From the NCBI GenBank assembly GCA_004028505.1, contig MTKO01000041.1, positions 20,379-84,378 on the forward strand: DNA of 64,000 nucleotides, in the 5' to 3' direction. A program made the translations under genes and the position numbers. Shown piece by piece: positions 35,715 through 46,022 of this stretch. The notes below the pieces were generated by a model, which saw only the letters and a list, made by a program, of their open reading frames with translations, searched no databases and was not told the origin of the DNA. Every line of letters begins with the position of its first letter. Positions within the stretch are counted from its first letter, which is position 1. This DNA comes from Candidatus Electrothrix aarhusensis. Its GTDB lineage: Bacteria; Desulfobacterota; Desulfobulbia; Desulfobulbales; Desulfobulbaceae.

Positions 35715-35848
35715 GCGTCAGCAAACAAGAACTCCGAGTTCCTATGCATCCCGCATTTTTTCCACATGCAAGTGCAAAAAAAGCGGAAATACATATTAAT
35801 TACTTGCATATCAAGCGTCAGCAAGATATTGGGAACCTTTAGTTCCTA
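35715..35848. repeat. Repeated dyads upstream of the sigma-54 activator gene
   Basis: GCGTCAGCAA occurs at 35715 and again exactly 100 bases later at 35815. Each copy is followed by a dyad: GAACTCCGAGTTC (35729-35741), then GGAAC-CTTTA-GTTCC (35832-35846), both continuing CCTA. They look like paired protein-binding sites controlling the regulator gene. Confidence 0.45.
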
Positions 35849-35893
35849 CTATCGAAAAACAAGAACTTGAAATTCATGTTCTCATGGTGAATC

Positions 35894-37300
35894 ATGCGTA
35901 ATTTTTTACTTGTAAGTCGGGATCATGAGGTCTTGACGGTGTTTGAAAAAAGCTGCACAGAAAAGGCAGGCATCTTCCCTTGCTCCTCTTTGGTTGAGGC
36001 GTTGAGCATCCTGAACAGCCATCGCTGTGATTTTCTTTTTATCGACATGGAGATCCTCCGGCGCACAGCTCGAAACAATGCAAGCGGCTATAAGGCGGCG
36101 TTGCAACCCTTTTGGCTCCAGTGCCCAAGTCTGGATATCGTGGTAATGACCTCTCAGGAGATGCTGCGAGAGGCTGTCTCCACGGTGAAACAGGGGGCCA
36201 GCGATTATATTATGTACCCTGTCATTGCCGATGAAATCCGCCTGATCATCAACAACCTAAAGGACTCTCAGCAGGTTCAGTCCGAGCTTGACTATCTCCG
36301 TGATCAGTTCTGGGATCGGGATTCAGCTCCTTTTGTCCATACTGAATGTCCAGCTATGAACAAGGTGTTTGAAGATGTTCGTGCTGTAGCACCTACCAAG
36401 AGCACGGTGCTGCTCACAGGTGAGACCGGGACAGGCAAAGGTGTGCTGGCCGGGCTTATCCATAAACACAGTAACAGACGAGATGAACCCTTTATCAGTG
36501 TCCATTGCGGGGCAATACCTGATACCCTGCTGGAAAGTGAGCTTTTTGGTCACGAGAAAGGAGCCTTTACCGGTGCAATAAAGAAAAAACAGGGTCGGTT
36601 CGAAGTGGCTCATAACGGAACGATCTTTCTTGATGAAATCGGCACCATAACACCCTCGGCCCAGATAAAACTGCTCCAGGTGCTTCAGGATGGTTTGCTG
36701 CAACGGATCGGCAGCGAACAGGACACTAGGGTTAATGTCCGGGTGATTGCGGCAACCAATGAAGATCTTAAACAACTCTGTGAGGAAAAAAAATTCCGCC
36801 AGGATCTCTATTATCGCCTGAATGTCTTTCCCATTGAACTGCCGCCTCTCCGCGACCGGAAAGAGGATATTCCCGGCTTAACCGAGGGCTTTATCCGACG
36901 GTTTAACCGGTTGTATGCAAAAGAGATTGTCGATATCCACCCCCAGGTTATCGACGCTTTTCTCAAATATTCCTGGCCGGGAAATATTCGTGAACTGGAA
37001 AATATTATTGAGCGATCCTGCATTATTGAGCGTTCTTCCATTTTATCACCGGACAGCTTTCCGGCAGAGCTCTTTGTCTACGATGACACCCTGACACGAA
37101 TCCAAATGGATACCATGCTCCCCTTGGCGGAAGTGCGACGGCGAGGGATTGAGGAGATAGAGCGTTGTTACCTTAAGGATGTGCTGAGCAGCAATAAGGG
37201 GAAAATTAATCGGAGCGCAGAGGCTGCCGGAGTCAGTACTCGGCAGCTGCATAAGTTGATGAGGAAGTATGGGTTGAAGAGGGAGGAGTTTAGGAGGTAG
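35894..37300 (+). CDS. Sigma-54-dependent activator with degenerate receiver domain
   Basis: 468 residues. Residues 1-130 are receiver-like, with an Asp in FLFIDMEIL, but lack the N-terminal acidic pair and have YP instead of the conserved KP (DYIMYPVIADEI), so phosphorylation is doubtful. The AAA+ domain is intact: Walker A LLTGETGTGKGVLAG, ELFGHEKGAFTGA (GAFTGA loop contacting sigma-54), Walker B GTIFLDEIG, VIAATNEDL and the arginine-finger region RQDLYYRLNVFPI. A Fis-type HTH closes it (NRSAEAAGVSTRQLHKLMRK). Target genes unknown. Confidence 0.92.
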   Translation: MRNFLLVSRDHEVLTVFEKSCTEKAGIFPCSSLVEALSILNSHRCDFLFIDMEILRRTARNNASGYKAALQPFWLQCPSLDIVVMTSQEMLREAVSTVKQGASDYIMYPVIADEIRLIINNLKDSQQVQSELDYLRDQFWDRDSAPFVHTECPAMNKVFEDVRAVAPTKSTVLLTGETGTGKGVLAGLIHKHSNRRDEPFISVHCGAIPDTLLESELFGHEKGAFTGAIKKKQGRFEVAHNGTIFLDEIGTITPSAQIKLLQVLQDGLLQRIGSEQDTRVNVRVIAATNEDLKQLCEEKKFRQDLYYRLNVFPIELPPLRDRKEDIPGLTEGFIRRFNRLYAKEIVDIHPQVIDAFLKYSWPGNIRELENIIERSCIIERSSILSPDSFPAELFVYDDTLTRIQMDTMLPLAEVRRRGIEEIERCYLKDVLSSNKGKINRSAEAAGVSTRQLHKLMRKYGLKREEFRR

Positions 37301-37353
37301 CAGAGGGGGGCCCACTTAAGTGTAATGAAAGCGGACAGCTCACAACAGCCCCA

Positions 37354-38382
37354 TCAGGAAAGCAACCTAACCGTCCCGCGCGGCAAGGCAGGATCTGTGT
37401 TCAGAACAATACGCTGCCAAAGCCCAAGCTGTTGCAGCCGCTTGACGTTCGAGGATTTCATACCGCGAAAGACGGACTGATCCCGTTCATTGATGCTCAA
37501 GTGGATCGTTTTCTCGGAGAGTACTTGAGAGAGCAATTTTCTCGTCTGCCGCAACATCAGACGGGAAGCCACCATCTCACCAAAGGCCGGATGCCAAGGA
37601 CCAGCCAGTAAAGAGGACTCCAGCTCAGGACCGGCCTGCAAGCCCATACGCACCACCCGGATACCGGTCTGATCAAAACGTTGTTTCATCCAGGCGGCCA
37701 GCACAACGGCCTTGTCTAAAGTAAGCGGTGTATATTCACCCCGCTTATATTGCTCTGCCAACTCACTGTGTTGCACAACCAAGAGGGGATAGATACGAAC
37801 AAAATCAGGTTGCAAGGCGATGACCTGCTCAACGCTTTGCCGTAGCGTCGTTCGAGTATCGCCGGATAAGCCCAGCAGCAATTGGATACCGATCTCCATT
37901 CCGGCTTGTCGAAGCACAGGGACTCCCTGCGCAACATCAGCAGCGCTGTGGCCGCGTTTTGCCAGTGCCAGCACTCGGTCATTCATGGACTGCACCCCAA
38001 GTTCCACGGTGGAGACCTGATATCGCCCAAGTAATTCCACCCGTTCCTGATTAATATAATCAGGCCGGGTGGATAAACGGAGACTCTGCACCCTGCCCTG
38101 CTCCAGAAACGGAGCAACTGCACCCAACAGTTCTTGCTGGCGCATCTGAGGTAAGCCCGTAAAGCTTCCACCGTAAAAGGCCACTTGGACTTTGCGCTTA
38201 TCCAGGCCTTTCCTGTCAAGCCAAGTATGTACGGTTGTCTGTACATCTTCACCGTTTACCGGCCTCTCCGTGAAACCACTGATCCTCCGCTGATTACAAA
38301 ACACACAGCAATGCGGACAGCCCTCGTGGGGAATAAAAACAGGAATAACGAGGAGAGGTTCAGGATGCATCCGCATTGACAA
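37354..38382 (-). CDS. Elp3-like radical SAM protein
   Basis: About 340 residues. The motif CPHCCVFCNQRRISG has CxxxxxxC spacing with Cys at positions typical of the Elp3/MiaB-like radical SAM group. AFYGGSFTGLP, STRPDYINQERVELL, TVELGVQSMNDRVL and QLLLGLSGDT are the conserved core of the Elp3-type subgroup. There is no acetyltransferase domain, so it is not full-length Elp3; it resembles the YhcC type. Start at 38382 or the ATG two codons later. Confidence 0.88.
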   Translation of the reverse strand: MSMRMHPEPLLVIPVFIPHEGCPHCCVFCNQRRISGFTERPVNGEDVQTTVHTWLDRKGLDKRKVQVAFYGGSFTGLPQMRQQELLGAVAPFLEQGRVQSLRLSTRPDYINQERVELLGRYQVSTVELGVQSMNDRVLALAKRGHSAADVAQGVPVLRQAGMEIGIQLLLGLSGDTRTTLRQSVEQVIALQPDFVRIYPLLVVQHSELAEQYKRGEYTPLTLDKAVVLAAWMKQRFDQTGIRVVRMGLQAGPELESSLLAGPWHPAFGEMVASRLMLRQTRKLLSQVLSEKTIHLSINERDQSVFRGMKSSNVKRLQQLGLWQRIVLNTDPALPRGTVRLLS

Positions 38383-38388
38383 GAAGCC

Positions 38389-40426
38389 TTATTTATCGCT
38401 GAAATCGATACTCTGAAAAAAACGCTCGCAATCCTGTTCCACATCTTCTGCTGCTGAGGCCTTATAGGTGCAGCCGACAGTGAAAATCTTTTTCAGGTTC
38501 TGACCATTTGGATCGGTTATCGTCTTTGCTGTCTGCAAGGCCGTCTTCCGAATAACAACTCTATTGCCTTGAGCAATTTTTTTCCCGGAAAAATCACGGT
38601 ACCGGAAATACTCTCTTTCCATGTCTCAGTAGAGATATCAGAACTGAACGGGCTTGTTTCATAATACGGTTGAATACTGTAAGAAGATGAACTCCCTTTT
38701 TCCGGGGAAAACGAGAGCATCACCAAATCCTCAGCAAGAAGCTGATCATTGGCATAGCCAAGATGCAGACGCAAACCGGAGTCGCCCGTGATTGCAGGAT
38801 GCTTAAAATCAACCTGAAAATCTTTCAGGCGGATTTCTGTTTGCCCCTTTTTATGGCTGATTGCACTCTGCTGAAAAAAGGTGGGCAAATACTCCTCTCC
38901 AAGAGCAAGATACTCCTCCCAATCGTTCATACTGCCCTCATAGCCAACCACCAGTTCGTCGCATGATTCTCGGGAAGCGGCAAGGTAATCCCTTGTGAGC
39001 AGCTCGCCCGCGTACTCATAATGGTACAGACAGCCCCCTTGGGAGAGGGAAGACAGCTGCTGTATAGAAACTTATCAGAATACTGGAGATACCAGAGAGA
39101 AGCTGTCCAGCGTCTGCCCAGCTTGTCGCGCCACATTTCGGTTTTTTCGGGTTTGCCCAAGCTGGTGATCGGGACTCTCTCCCATCCGACATAGCGGAAA
39201 TAGGGCACAGCACTGAGCACAGTATCCAGAATCATGGATGGAGAGTCCAGAAACATCTTCAGATCAGTTCCTTTCGGTTTTTCAGCAATCACCAACATAT
39301 CAAAATAATCAGAATCAGGGCGACGAAACCGATTTATCTGACTACGAAGAGTGCCATGATAAACATTCTGCCCTTCAGCAAGAGGTTCTTTTTCTAGGTC
39401 CTCCTGATCTACTGTCCATTTCCTGAAAGAGATATCAGGAGTTACTTCGGCGAGTCCGTGAATAACCGACTGATTCCTGAGATAATAACGAAACCGCTTT
39501 CCATCAGGAAAATTCTTTTCCCTAACCTGCTCATGCAGTTCCTTACGCAGGGTTCCATGAAAAGCACGCAATTCATTCCGAGCCTGACGAGCAAGCTCAG
39601 GAGCTGTTGCAGGTAAAGACGCTGTATAGCCCCAGTCTTTCGTCAGTGAAGCAACCGTACCCTGAATTCTTTCAGTAACATTGCGGGTGTAAAAATCAGC
39701 AGTATCGCCCAGATTATCCGCTTCGCTGATTGGCACGGCAACGTTATAATTCTCTCCCAAATTACTTCGTTGAACAATCACACCGGCAACCTCGCCTGCC
39801 GTGTTCAGCAACGGCCCGCCGCTGTTGCCTGGGGAAGCCGGAGAAGAAAAACGAATATCCTGCCACTCTCCATAAACCCGTTCTGGGGTGAAAGACGCGA
39901 CCTGACCAGCCCGATAGGAAATCCCCTCCCCTAAAGCGTTTCCGGCTGAAAAAACTGTATCGCCGATTTCAACCTGCCGATTGAAATGCAGTGGGGTAAT
40001 TTTTTCCGGATATTCTTTCAGATCAAAGACCAGCATATCCCGACGGGTTGAACACTTCCTTATGGTATTGACCGAATAGACCCGACTGGAGCTGTCACGG
40101 ATAAAAAAGTCCTTGTTCAGAGAAAAATACCTCAGGCCAAAGACGTGCTCTGCGGTCATCAGCTCTTTTTCATTAATGAAAAAAGCTGTTCCTATGCTGC
40201 GATATTTCTCATTCCTCTCCACATAGTCCAATTTGTCAAAGGGTAACTTTCTGGCGTAGGTTATCTTGTCGTCTTCCAGTTTTGGAGTCACCACCTCATA
40301 GATACCGTGATTCAGATCCTGAATAAGATCCTTGTCCAGAAATTCAATATTATTATTGGCAAGTACATTCCCGCACAACAAGAGCAGGAAGAGCGTTGCA
40401 CAACAGAATGTTGTAAAAAATTTCAT
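38389..40426 (-). CDS. Secreted trypsin-like serine protease, copy 1 (two frameshifts)
   Basis: Signal peptide (FCCATLFLLLLCGNVLA) then a chymotrypsin-fold domain: His in MTAEHVFGL near residue 92, Asp in DMLVFDLKEY near 133, and Ser in SPASPGNSGGPLL near 201. The remaining 450 residues form an extension found only in its tandem sister; no PDZ domain. Breaks near 39030 and near 38600 each need one added base; read through, it matches copy 2 to the very end (CTYKASAAEDVEQDCERFF). The start at 40426 follows GAGGAATTTTT. Extracytoplasmic proteolysis is likely; the target is unknown. Confidence 0.85.
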
Positions 40427-40480
40427 AAAAATTCCTCGTAATTTATCATAATCATTTAACAAGCCCTTTTTTACTCTTGC

Positions 40481-42477
40481 TTATTTATCTACAAAATCGA
40501 TACTCTGAAAAAAACGTTCGCAATCCTGTTCCATATCTTCTGCTGCTGAGGTCTTGTAGGTACAGCCGACCGTAAAGATTTTTTTTACGTTCTGATCATG
40601 TGGGGCAATAATCGTTTTTTCTGTCTGTAAGGCGGTTTTCCGGATAATAAACTGATTCCCTCGAGCAAGTTTTTTTCCCGAAAAATCACCGGTTCCGGTA
40701 ACGATCTCTTCCCAGCTACCGATATAGGCATCAGAGCTGAACGGGCTCGGCTCATAATAGGGGCGAATCGCGTAATAGGCTGGACGCCCTTTTTCTGGAA
40801 ATAATCCAAGCGCAACCAAATCCTCAGCAAGGAGCTGATCATTGGCATATCCAAGATGTAGGCGCAGACTTGATTCACCGGTGATTGCAGGATTCTCAAA
40901 ATCGATCTGAAAATCTTTCAAGTGGATCCTGGTTTGATCGCCTTTGTGTCTTATTTCAGCCTGTTGAAAAAAGGTCGGCAGGTACTTCTCCCCAAGGGCA
41001 AGGTACTCCTCCCAATCATCAAGACTTCCCTCATAACCGACAACCAGTTCATCACAACTCTCCTGGACACTGACAAAATGATCCAATCCAAGCATAGCTG
41101 TTGACTCATCGAGGAAATTACAAATTGCCCCGTTCGGATAAGGAAAACAATGAGTATAGAGAAAGTAATCCGCATACGGGACATACCAAAGAGCTGAACG
41201 CCATGTACGTCCCAATGCATCCTGCCAAATCTTTTTATTTACCGGCTCGTCCAAGCTGGTTACAGCCACCTTATCAGTTCCGATATAACGAAAATAAGGG
41301 ACCGCAGCAAACAAGGTATCCAAAATCATTTTCGGAGAATCCAAAAAATCTTTCAGATTAACTCCATCTGGCTTTTCAACGATAGCCTGCATATCGAAAT
41401 GTTCTAATGGACCATGATAGACACTCTGCTTTGCTGCCAGGGGTTCTTTTTCAAGACGCTGGGGCAATGCTGTCCATTTCCGAAAATTGATATCCGGCAT
41501 GATAGCCGAAAAACCCTGAATGATGGCTGATTTCTTAAATAAAAACGAAATCGTTGGCCACGGGGAAAATTCTTCCCCTTCACCTTCTCGATCAGTTCTT
41601 TTTTCAACTCCTTATAAAAAGCCCCCAGGGAACCCTGTGACTCATGCCTCAATTCTTCCAGAGTCGCAGGGAGAGGCAACGTATATCCCCAATCTCTAAT
41701 AAGTGATTCCGAGGTACCTTCTATCACGACGGTGACATTACGGGCTTGAAATTCCGCCTGATCCCCTAACTTGTCCGCCTCGCTGATCGGGACGGCAATA
41801 TTATAGTTTTCACTGTCATTCTTTCGAACAATCAAGCCAACCACCTCGCCGTCAGTATTGAGCAGGGGACCACCGCTGTTGCCTGGAGATGCCGGAGAGG
41901 AAAAACGAATATTATCCCAATCACCATAGGCCCGCTCTGGAGTAAAGGAGGCCACCTGGCCAGCCCGATAGGAGATCCCCTCGCCCAGGGCATTACCCGC
42001 AGAAAAAACAGTATCACCGATCTCAACCTTCCGGTTAAAGGTAAGCGGATTTATTTTTTCCGGATACTTCTTCAGATCAAAAACCATCATGTCGCGACGA
42101 TTGGAGCATTTATATACCTTATTGACCGGATAAATCTTTCCCTCCATATCACGAATGAAAAATTCTTTATGCAGGGAAAAATAGATAAGGTTAAAGACAT
42201 GCTCAGCAGTCATCAATTCTTTTTCATTGATAAAAAAGGCCGTCCCTATGCTGTGATACTTTTCAATTCTCTCAACATAATCCAATTTTTCAAAGGGCAA
42301 TTTCCTGGCATAGGTTATTTTTTCGTCTTCCAGTTTCGGAGTAACCACCTCATAAATACCGTGGTTCAAGTCCAGGATCAGTTCTTTATCCAGAAACTCA
42401 ATATTATTACCGGCAAATGTATTGCCGCACCACAGCAGCAGTGAAATGGCCCCGCAGAACATCACGAAAAAACGCAT
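40481..42477 (-). CDS. Secreted trypsin-like serine protease, copy 2 (one frameshift)
   Basis: Tandem paralogue of copy 1, immediately upstream in the same direction. Signal peptide VMFCGAISLLLWCGNTFA; triad His in TAEHVFNL, Asp in RRDMMVFDL, Ser in SPGNSGGPLL. The break near 41528 (after RFYLRNQ) is repaired by one added base, leading into AIIQGFSAIMPDINFRKW. The C-terminal region holds DELVVGYEGSLDDWEEYLAL and LHLGYANDQLLAEDLV, shared with copy 1. About 665 residues. Two similar genes side by side indicate a local duplication followed by divergence. Confidence 0.86.
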
Positions 42478-42552
42478 AGAGTATACCTCGATAGGTGATA
42501 GCAATTCGATAACGATTTAATAACGATGAGAGAACAACTTAATAACGATTTA

Positions 42553-43293
42553 TTAGTTTTGCGTTTCCGGCCCTGCCAGCAGTAAGGACAGTGCGGCACG
42601 AGCTGCCTGCTGTTCTGCCTCTTTTTTGCTGCCAGCTTTGCCCGTGCCGAGGACCTGATCGCGAAACCGAGCTGACACGAAAAAAACTCGCGCATGCGCT
42701 GGCCCCTCTTCCTCGTCAAGGACATACTGGGGTCCTTCATTATGCAATTCCTGAAGATGCTCCTGTAAGCGACTCTTGGCATCAGCATGAATGAGTTGTT
42801 CGCCCTGCTGCTCAATCATGGGGGCAAAAATCTCTTGCACATGCTGCAAAACAGTCTCGTAACCGCTATCCATAAACATTGCTCCGACCAAGGCCTCATA
42901 GGCACAGGAAAGAATCGAGGGTTTTTCTCTTCCCCCGGAAATGTCCTCTCCCCGACCGAGGAGAAGATATTTTCCCAGATCAAGACGACGAGCAACCGTT
43001 GCCAACCCGGCCTCATTGACAAGGGCGGATCGTATTCGGGTCAGCTGTCCTTCACGCTTTGCCGGAAAGCGGGTAAAGAGTATATGGCCGATAGTCAGAT
43101 CTAACACTGCATCTCCGAGAAATTCCAGTGTTTCATTATGCTGACTGTTTTCTAGGCGCTCAAAAGCAAAAGAGCTGTGAACCATAGACAACAGCAGCGA
43201 TTCTTTCTTTGCAAAGGTATACCCGAGTTTTGTCTGGAGTTCCTCAAGCTGCTCTGCCTTATCCAAGAGCAATACTTCAATTGTGGTTCCCAT
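42553..43293 (-). CDS. rnc: Ribonuclease III
   Basis: Double-strand RNA endonuclease for rRNA and mRNA processing, 246 residues. The signature NETLEFLGDAVLDL is present, with further acidic active-site residues in CAYEALVGAMFMDSGYE. The C-terminal dsRNA-binding domain runs DAKSRLQEHLQELHNEGPQY...GTGKAGSKKEAEQQAARAAL (split here). The start at 43293 (MGTTIEVLLLDKAEQ) is preferred; the longer frame upstream is not conserved. No lepB or era neighbour. Confidence 0.96.
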   Translation of the reverse strand: MGTTIEVLLLDKAEQLEELQTKLGYTFAKKESLLLSMVHSSFAFERLENSQHNETLEFLGDAVLDLTIGHILFTRFPAKREGQLTRIRSALVNEAGLATVARRLDLGKYLLLGRGEDISGGREKPSILSCAYEALVGAMFMDSGYETVLQHVQEIFAPMIEQQGEQLIHADAKSRLQEHLQELHNEGPQYVLDEEEGPAHARVFFVSARFRDQVLGTGKAGSKKEAEQQAARAALSLLLAGPETQN

Positions 43294-43461
43294 TTTTTCT
43301 TCTGATGATAATCCAGTCTCCGACCTTATTGTTTTTTCGGATAAAAAAACATATATAGGTCGTTCCTGAGTAAGAATGACGTGTCCTACAAGGCAAAAAG
43401 AAAAAACTTTTCTCTTGTCAAAATCGTCAAGTATTAGTATAAAAGTTCGCGTTACACATGA

Positions 43462-43536
<75 letters not shown>

Positions 43537-43548
43537 ATACAACAATTC

Positions 43549-43587
43549 AAGGCCGGAAAAGATCTTTTCTTTTCCGGCCTTTTTTTA
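43549..43587 (+). terminator. Intrinsic terminator after tRNA-Cys
   Basis: AAGGCCGGAAAAGA pairs perfectly with TCTTTTCCGGCCTT (14 bp, five-base loop), followed by a run of T to 43587. Confidence 0.93.
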
Positions 43588-43637
43588 TTCACCTTACAAT
43601 AGCTCTCGCCTCAATATCCCGTTTCCTTATCGTTTCC

Positions 43638-44936
43638 TTACCGTTTCGACATCGGAACAAAGGGACGCGACGGCTCTCCGATATACACCTGACGCGGACG
43701 ACCTATCTTCCCGTTCGGATCCTCCTGCTGCTCCTTCCACTGGGCAATCCATCCGGGTAAACGTCCCAAGGCAAACATCACCGTAAACATATTGGTAGGG
43801 ATCCCTAGGGCTCGATAAATAATGCCGGAGTAAAAATCAACATTAGGGAAAAGATTGCGCTCAACAAAATACTGATCATTCAAAGCAATCTCTTCGAGTC
43901 GCCGGGCAATATCAAGCAGGGGATCAGAGACGTTGAGCACCTCCAAGAGATCATCGCAAGCCTCCTTTATAATTTTACCACGAGGATCAAAGGTCTTGTA
44001 GACCCGATGACCGAACCCTGACAGTTTAAACGGATCGGATCTATCCTTCGCCTTATCAATATACTTTTTAAAATTATCTCCATCATTATGGATGGTTTCC
44101 AGCATGGTGACCACCGCTTCGTTAGCGCCGCCATGAAGCGGTCCCCAAAGGGCGTTAATACCAGCAGAGATAGAAGAGTACAGATTAACGCCAGCACTTC
44201 CAACAAGACGGACGGTTGATGTCGAACAGTTCTGCTCATGATCTGCATGAAGAATAAGCAATTTATTCAAAGCCGCAACAGCCTCTGGACGAACCGTATA
44301 GGGATGAACAGGCTTATCGAACATCATGTTCAAAAAATTACCGCAATAATTCAGATCAGGACGAGGATAGACCAGAGGGTGCCCCACACTTTTCTTGTAG
44401 GTAAATGCCGCAATAGTCCTAATCTTGGAAATCAGACGAGCCGCAGTGGCGTCAAGCGTCTTGAGCGGATCATCGCTCATCTCCGGGTAGTAGCTGCTCA
44501 GACTGTTCACCATCACGGAGAGAATAGCCATAGGAGGAGCATTGGGTGGAAAATGATCAAAGAAATGAATCATATCTTCGTGAATCAAAGCAAAACGCTT
44601 TAATAACTGCCTGAAATTCTCATATTCTGTCGGATTCGGCAAATGCCCGTGAACCAAAAGAAACGCTACCTCGATAAAAACACATTTCTCAGCAATCTCT
44701 TCAATAGCGTAGCCACGGTAGGAAAGAATACCTTCTTTGCCATCAAGAAAAGTGATATCACTGGTACAGGAGGCTGTATTTTTATATCCGGGATCAAGCG
44801 TTGTATATCCGGTCTGTTGCAACAGCGTTCCGATATCTATAGCCCGGTCATTTTCTGTCCCAAAAACGACAGGCAGAGAATATGTTTTCCCCTCAACAGT
44901 AAGGGTGGCGTCTGGAGCGCTCTTTTCTTTACTCAT
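43638..44936 (-). CDS. gltA: Citrate synthase
   Basis: Condenses oxaloacetate and acetyl-CoA. 432 residues, type II-like: SCTSDITFLDGKEGILSYRG, the active His in LHADHEQNCSTSTVRLVGS, GINALWGPLHGGANEAVV, catalytic GFGHRVYKTFDPRG, and the C-terminal Asp/Arg region VDFYSGIIYRALGIP. The order and spacing are complete. AGAGG lies upstream of the chosen ATG at 44936. Ends about 50 bases from the tRNA-Cys terminator, convergent with it. Confidence 0.97.
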   Translation of the reverse strand: MSKEKSAPDATLTVEGKTYSLPVVFGTENDRAIDIGTLLQQTGYTTLDPGYKNTASCTSDITFLDGKEGILSYRGYAIEEIAEKCVFIEVAFLLVHGHLPNPTEYENFRQLLKRFALIHEDMIHFFDHFPPNAPPMAILSVMVNSLSSYYPEMSDDPLKTLDATAARLISKIRTIAAFTYKKSVGHPLVYPRPDLNYCGNFLNMMFDKPVHPYTVRPEAVAALNKLLILHADHEQNCSTSTVRLVGSAGVNLYSSISAGINALWGPLHGGANEAVVTMLETIHNDGDNFKKYIDKAKDRSDPFKLSGFGHRVYKTFDPRGKIIKEACDDLLEVLNVSDPLLDIARRLEEIALNDQYFVERNLFPNVDFYSGIIYRALGIPTNMFTVMFALGRLPGWIAQWKEQQEDPNGKIGRPRQVYIGEPSRPFVPMSKR

Positions 44937-45325
44937 AATGAAGACCTCTATGTTGTAATTTACCTTGTTATGCACCGTTTGTTGTGCAATCTCAACAGCA
45001 GCGGATGCAATTCACGGTCGGAGATTGAAAACATAATGCGGGTTTCCCCCTGTTCGGTTACAATCCTATCAACCTAAGACTAGGCTAGTATGAAACATTA
45101 TATAATTAGAGATCCCGAACCGTTATATCCGGAATAATCAAAGAGGGGGAGGCAATTCGGGAGGCAATAAAAACAAGGCTCCCTGCCCGACCTGTCACCT
45201 GTCCGGTGCGCCGCGCGAAATTATTTTTACATCACTTCTTTAAAAGAATCAAGGTGTATAGCGATCTCCCTATTTGAGATCAATACATATCAACAAGATA
45301 AGTAAAATAAGCTGACATAAACAAT
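44937..45325. other. Intergenic region
   Basis: 389 bases between divergent gltA and the zinc-cluster protein. Promoter sequences are expected for both, but none is clear enough to mark. No repeats noticed. Confidence 0.5.
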
Positions 45326-45997
45326 ATGGATGAGCTACAAGAGAAACGAAGACGTATCCGAGACCTGATGCAATATGCTGTCCCTGATGAGCAAAGAGCA
45401 CAGGCTGATGATCTTTTGATTATTTTCCGTGATGATCGCCTCGCACTGACCGTTCTTGATGAATTTTATCGTTATTTACCGGAGGCACAGGACGATTGGA
45501 TTAAAGAACTACGTCTTGTCGGCAGAAAAGCTGGAATTTTTCTCCTCGCTGCGGTGACCTCCCTTGATGCGTACCTGTATCTGATTTCCAGCGAAGGCAT
45601 TGAGTTTCATGGCAGTATGCAGGAGGGCTATCTGGAAAAAGAACTCCTCAATTTCTTCGATTTCCCCTCTGCCGAACTCTTCTGCGAGCAGGCTGGAAAA
45701 ATCGAAAATTTCCCCGTTTATGAGCCTATCCAGATTGATTTTGACACCTGTCCAGCCTGTCACGCAGCAACGGGTGAGGAGCATGAGCTTGGCTGCCCCA
45801 TCGAGGTCTGTCCTTGGTGCGGTGGCCAACTGATCCACTGTGAATGCCGATTTGCCCAGCTTGACCTGGAAGAGATGACCACAGACCAAGATCTTATCCA
45901 TTTTGAAGAACTCTTGCAGCAAAAAGGGCGGCTGGTCTACACCCCGGAGCAACGTCCAACGTTTGCTGACGAGGGCCCTGGGATTGAGCTCGAATAA
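45326..45997 (+). CDS. Hypothetical protein with Cys/His cluster (223 aa)
   Basis: Not recognised. The N-terminal 120 residues are charged and helical (KRRRIRDLMQYAVPDEQRAQ; LLIIFRDDRLALTVLDEFYR). The middle holds seven Cys and two or three His in DTCPACHAATGEEHELGC and PIEVCPWCGGQLIHCECRF, likely two zinc sites. The C-terminus is acidic with DLIHFEELLQQKGR. Stands alone between divergent gltA and a convergent epimerase gene. Confidence 0.8.
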   Translation: MDELQEKRRRIRDLMQYAVPDEQRAQADDLLIIFRDDRLALTVLDEFYRYLPEAQDDWIKELRLVGRKAGIFLLAAVTSLDAYLYLISSEGIEFHGSMQEGYLEKELLNFFDFPSAELFCEQAGKIENFPVYEPIQIDFDTCPACHAATGEEHELGCPIEVCPWCGGQLIHCECRFAQLDLEEMTTDQDLIHFEELLQQKGRLVYTPEQRPTFADEGPGIELE

Positions 45998-46022
45998 GAG
46001 TTCTCAGTACAGCACTAAAAAG

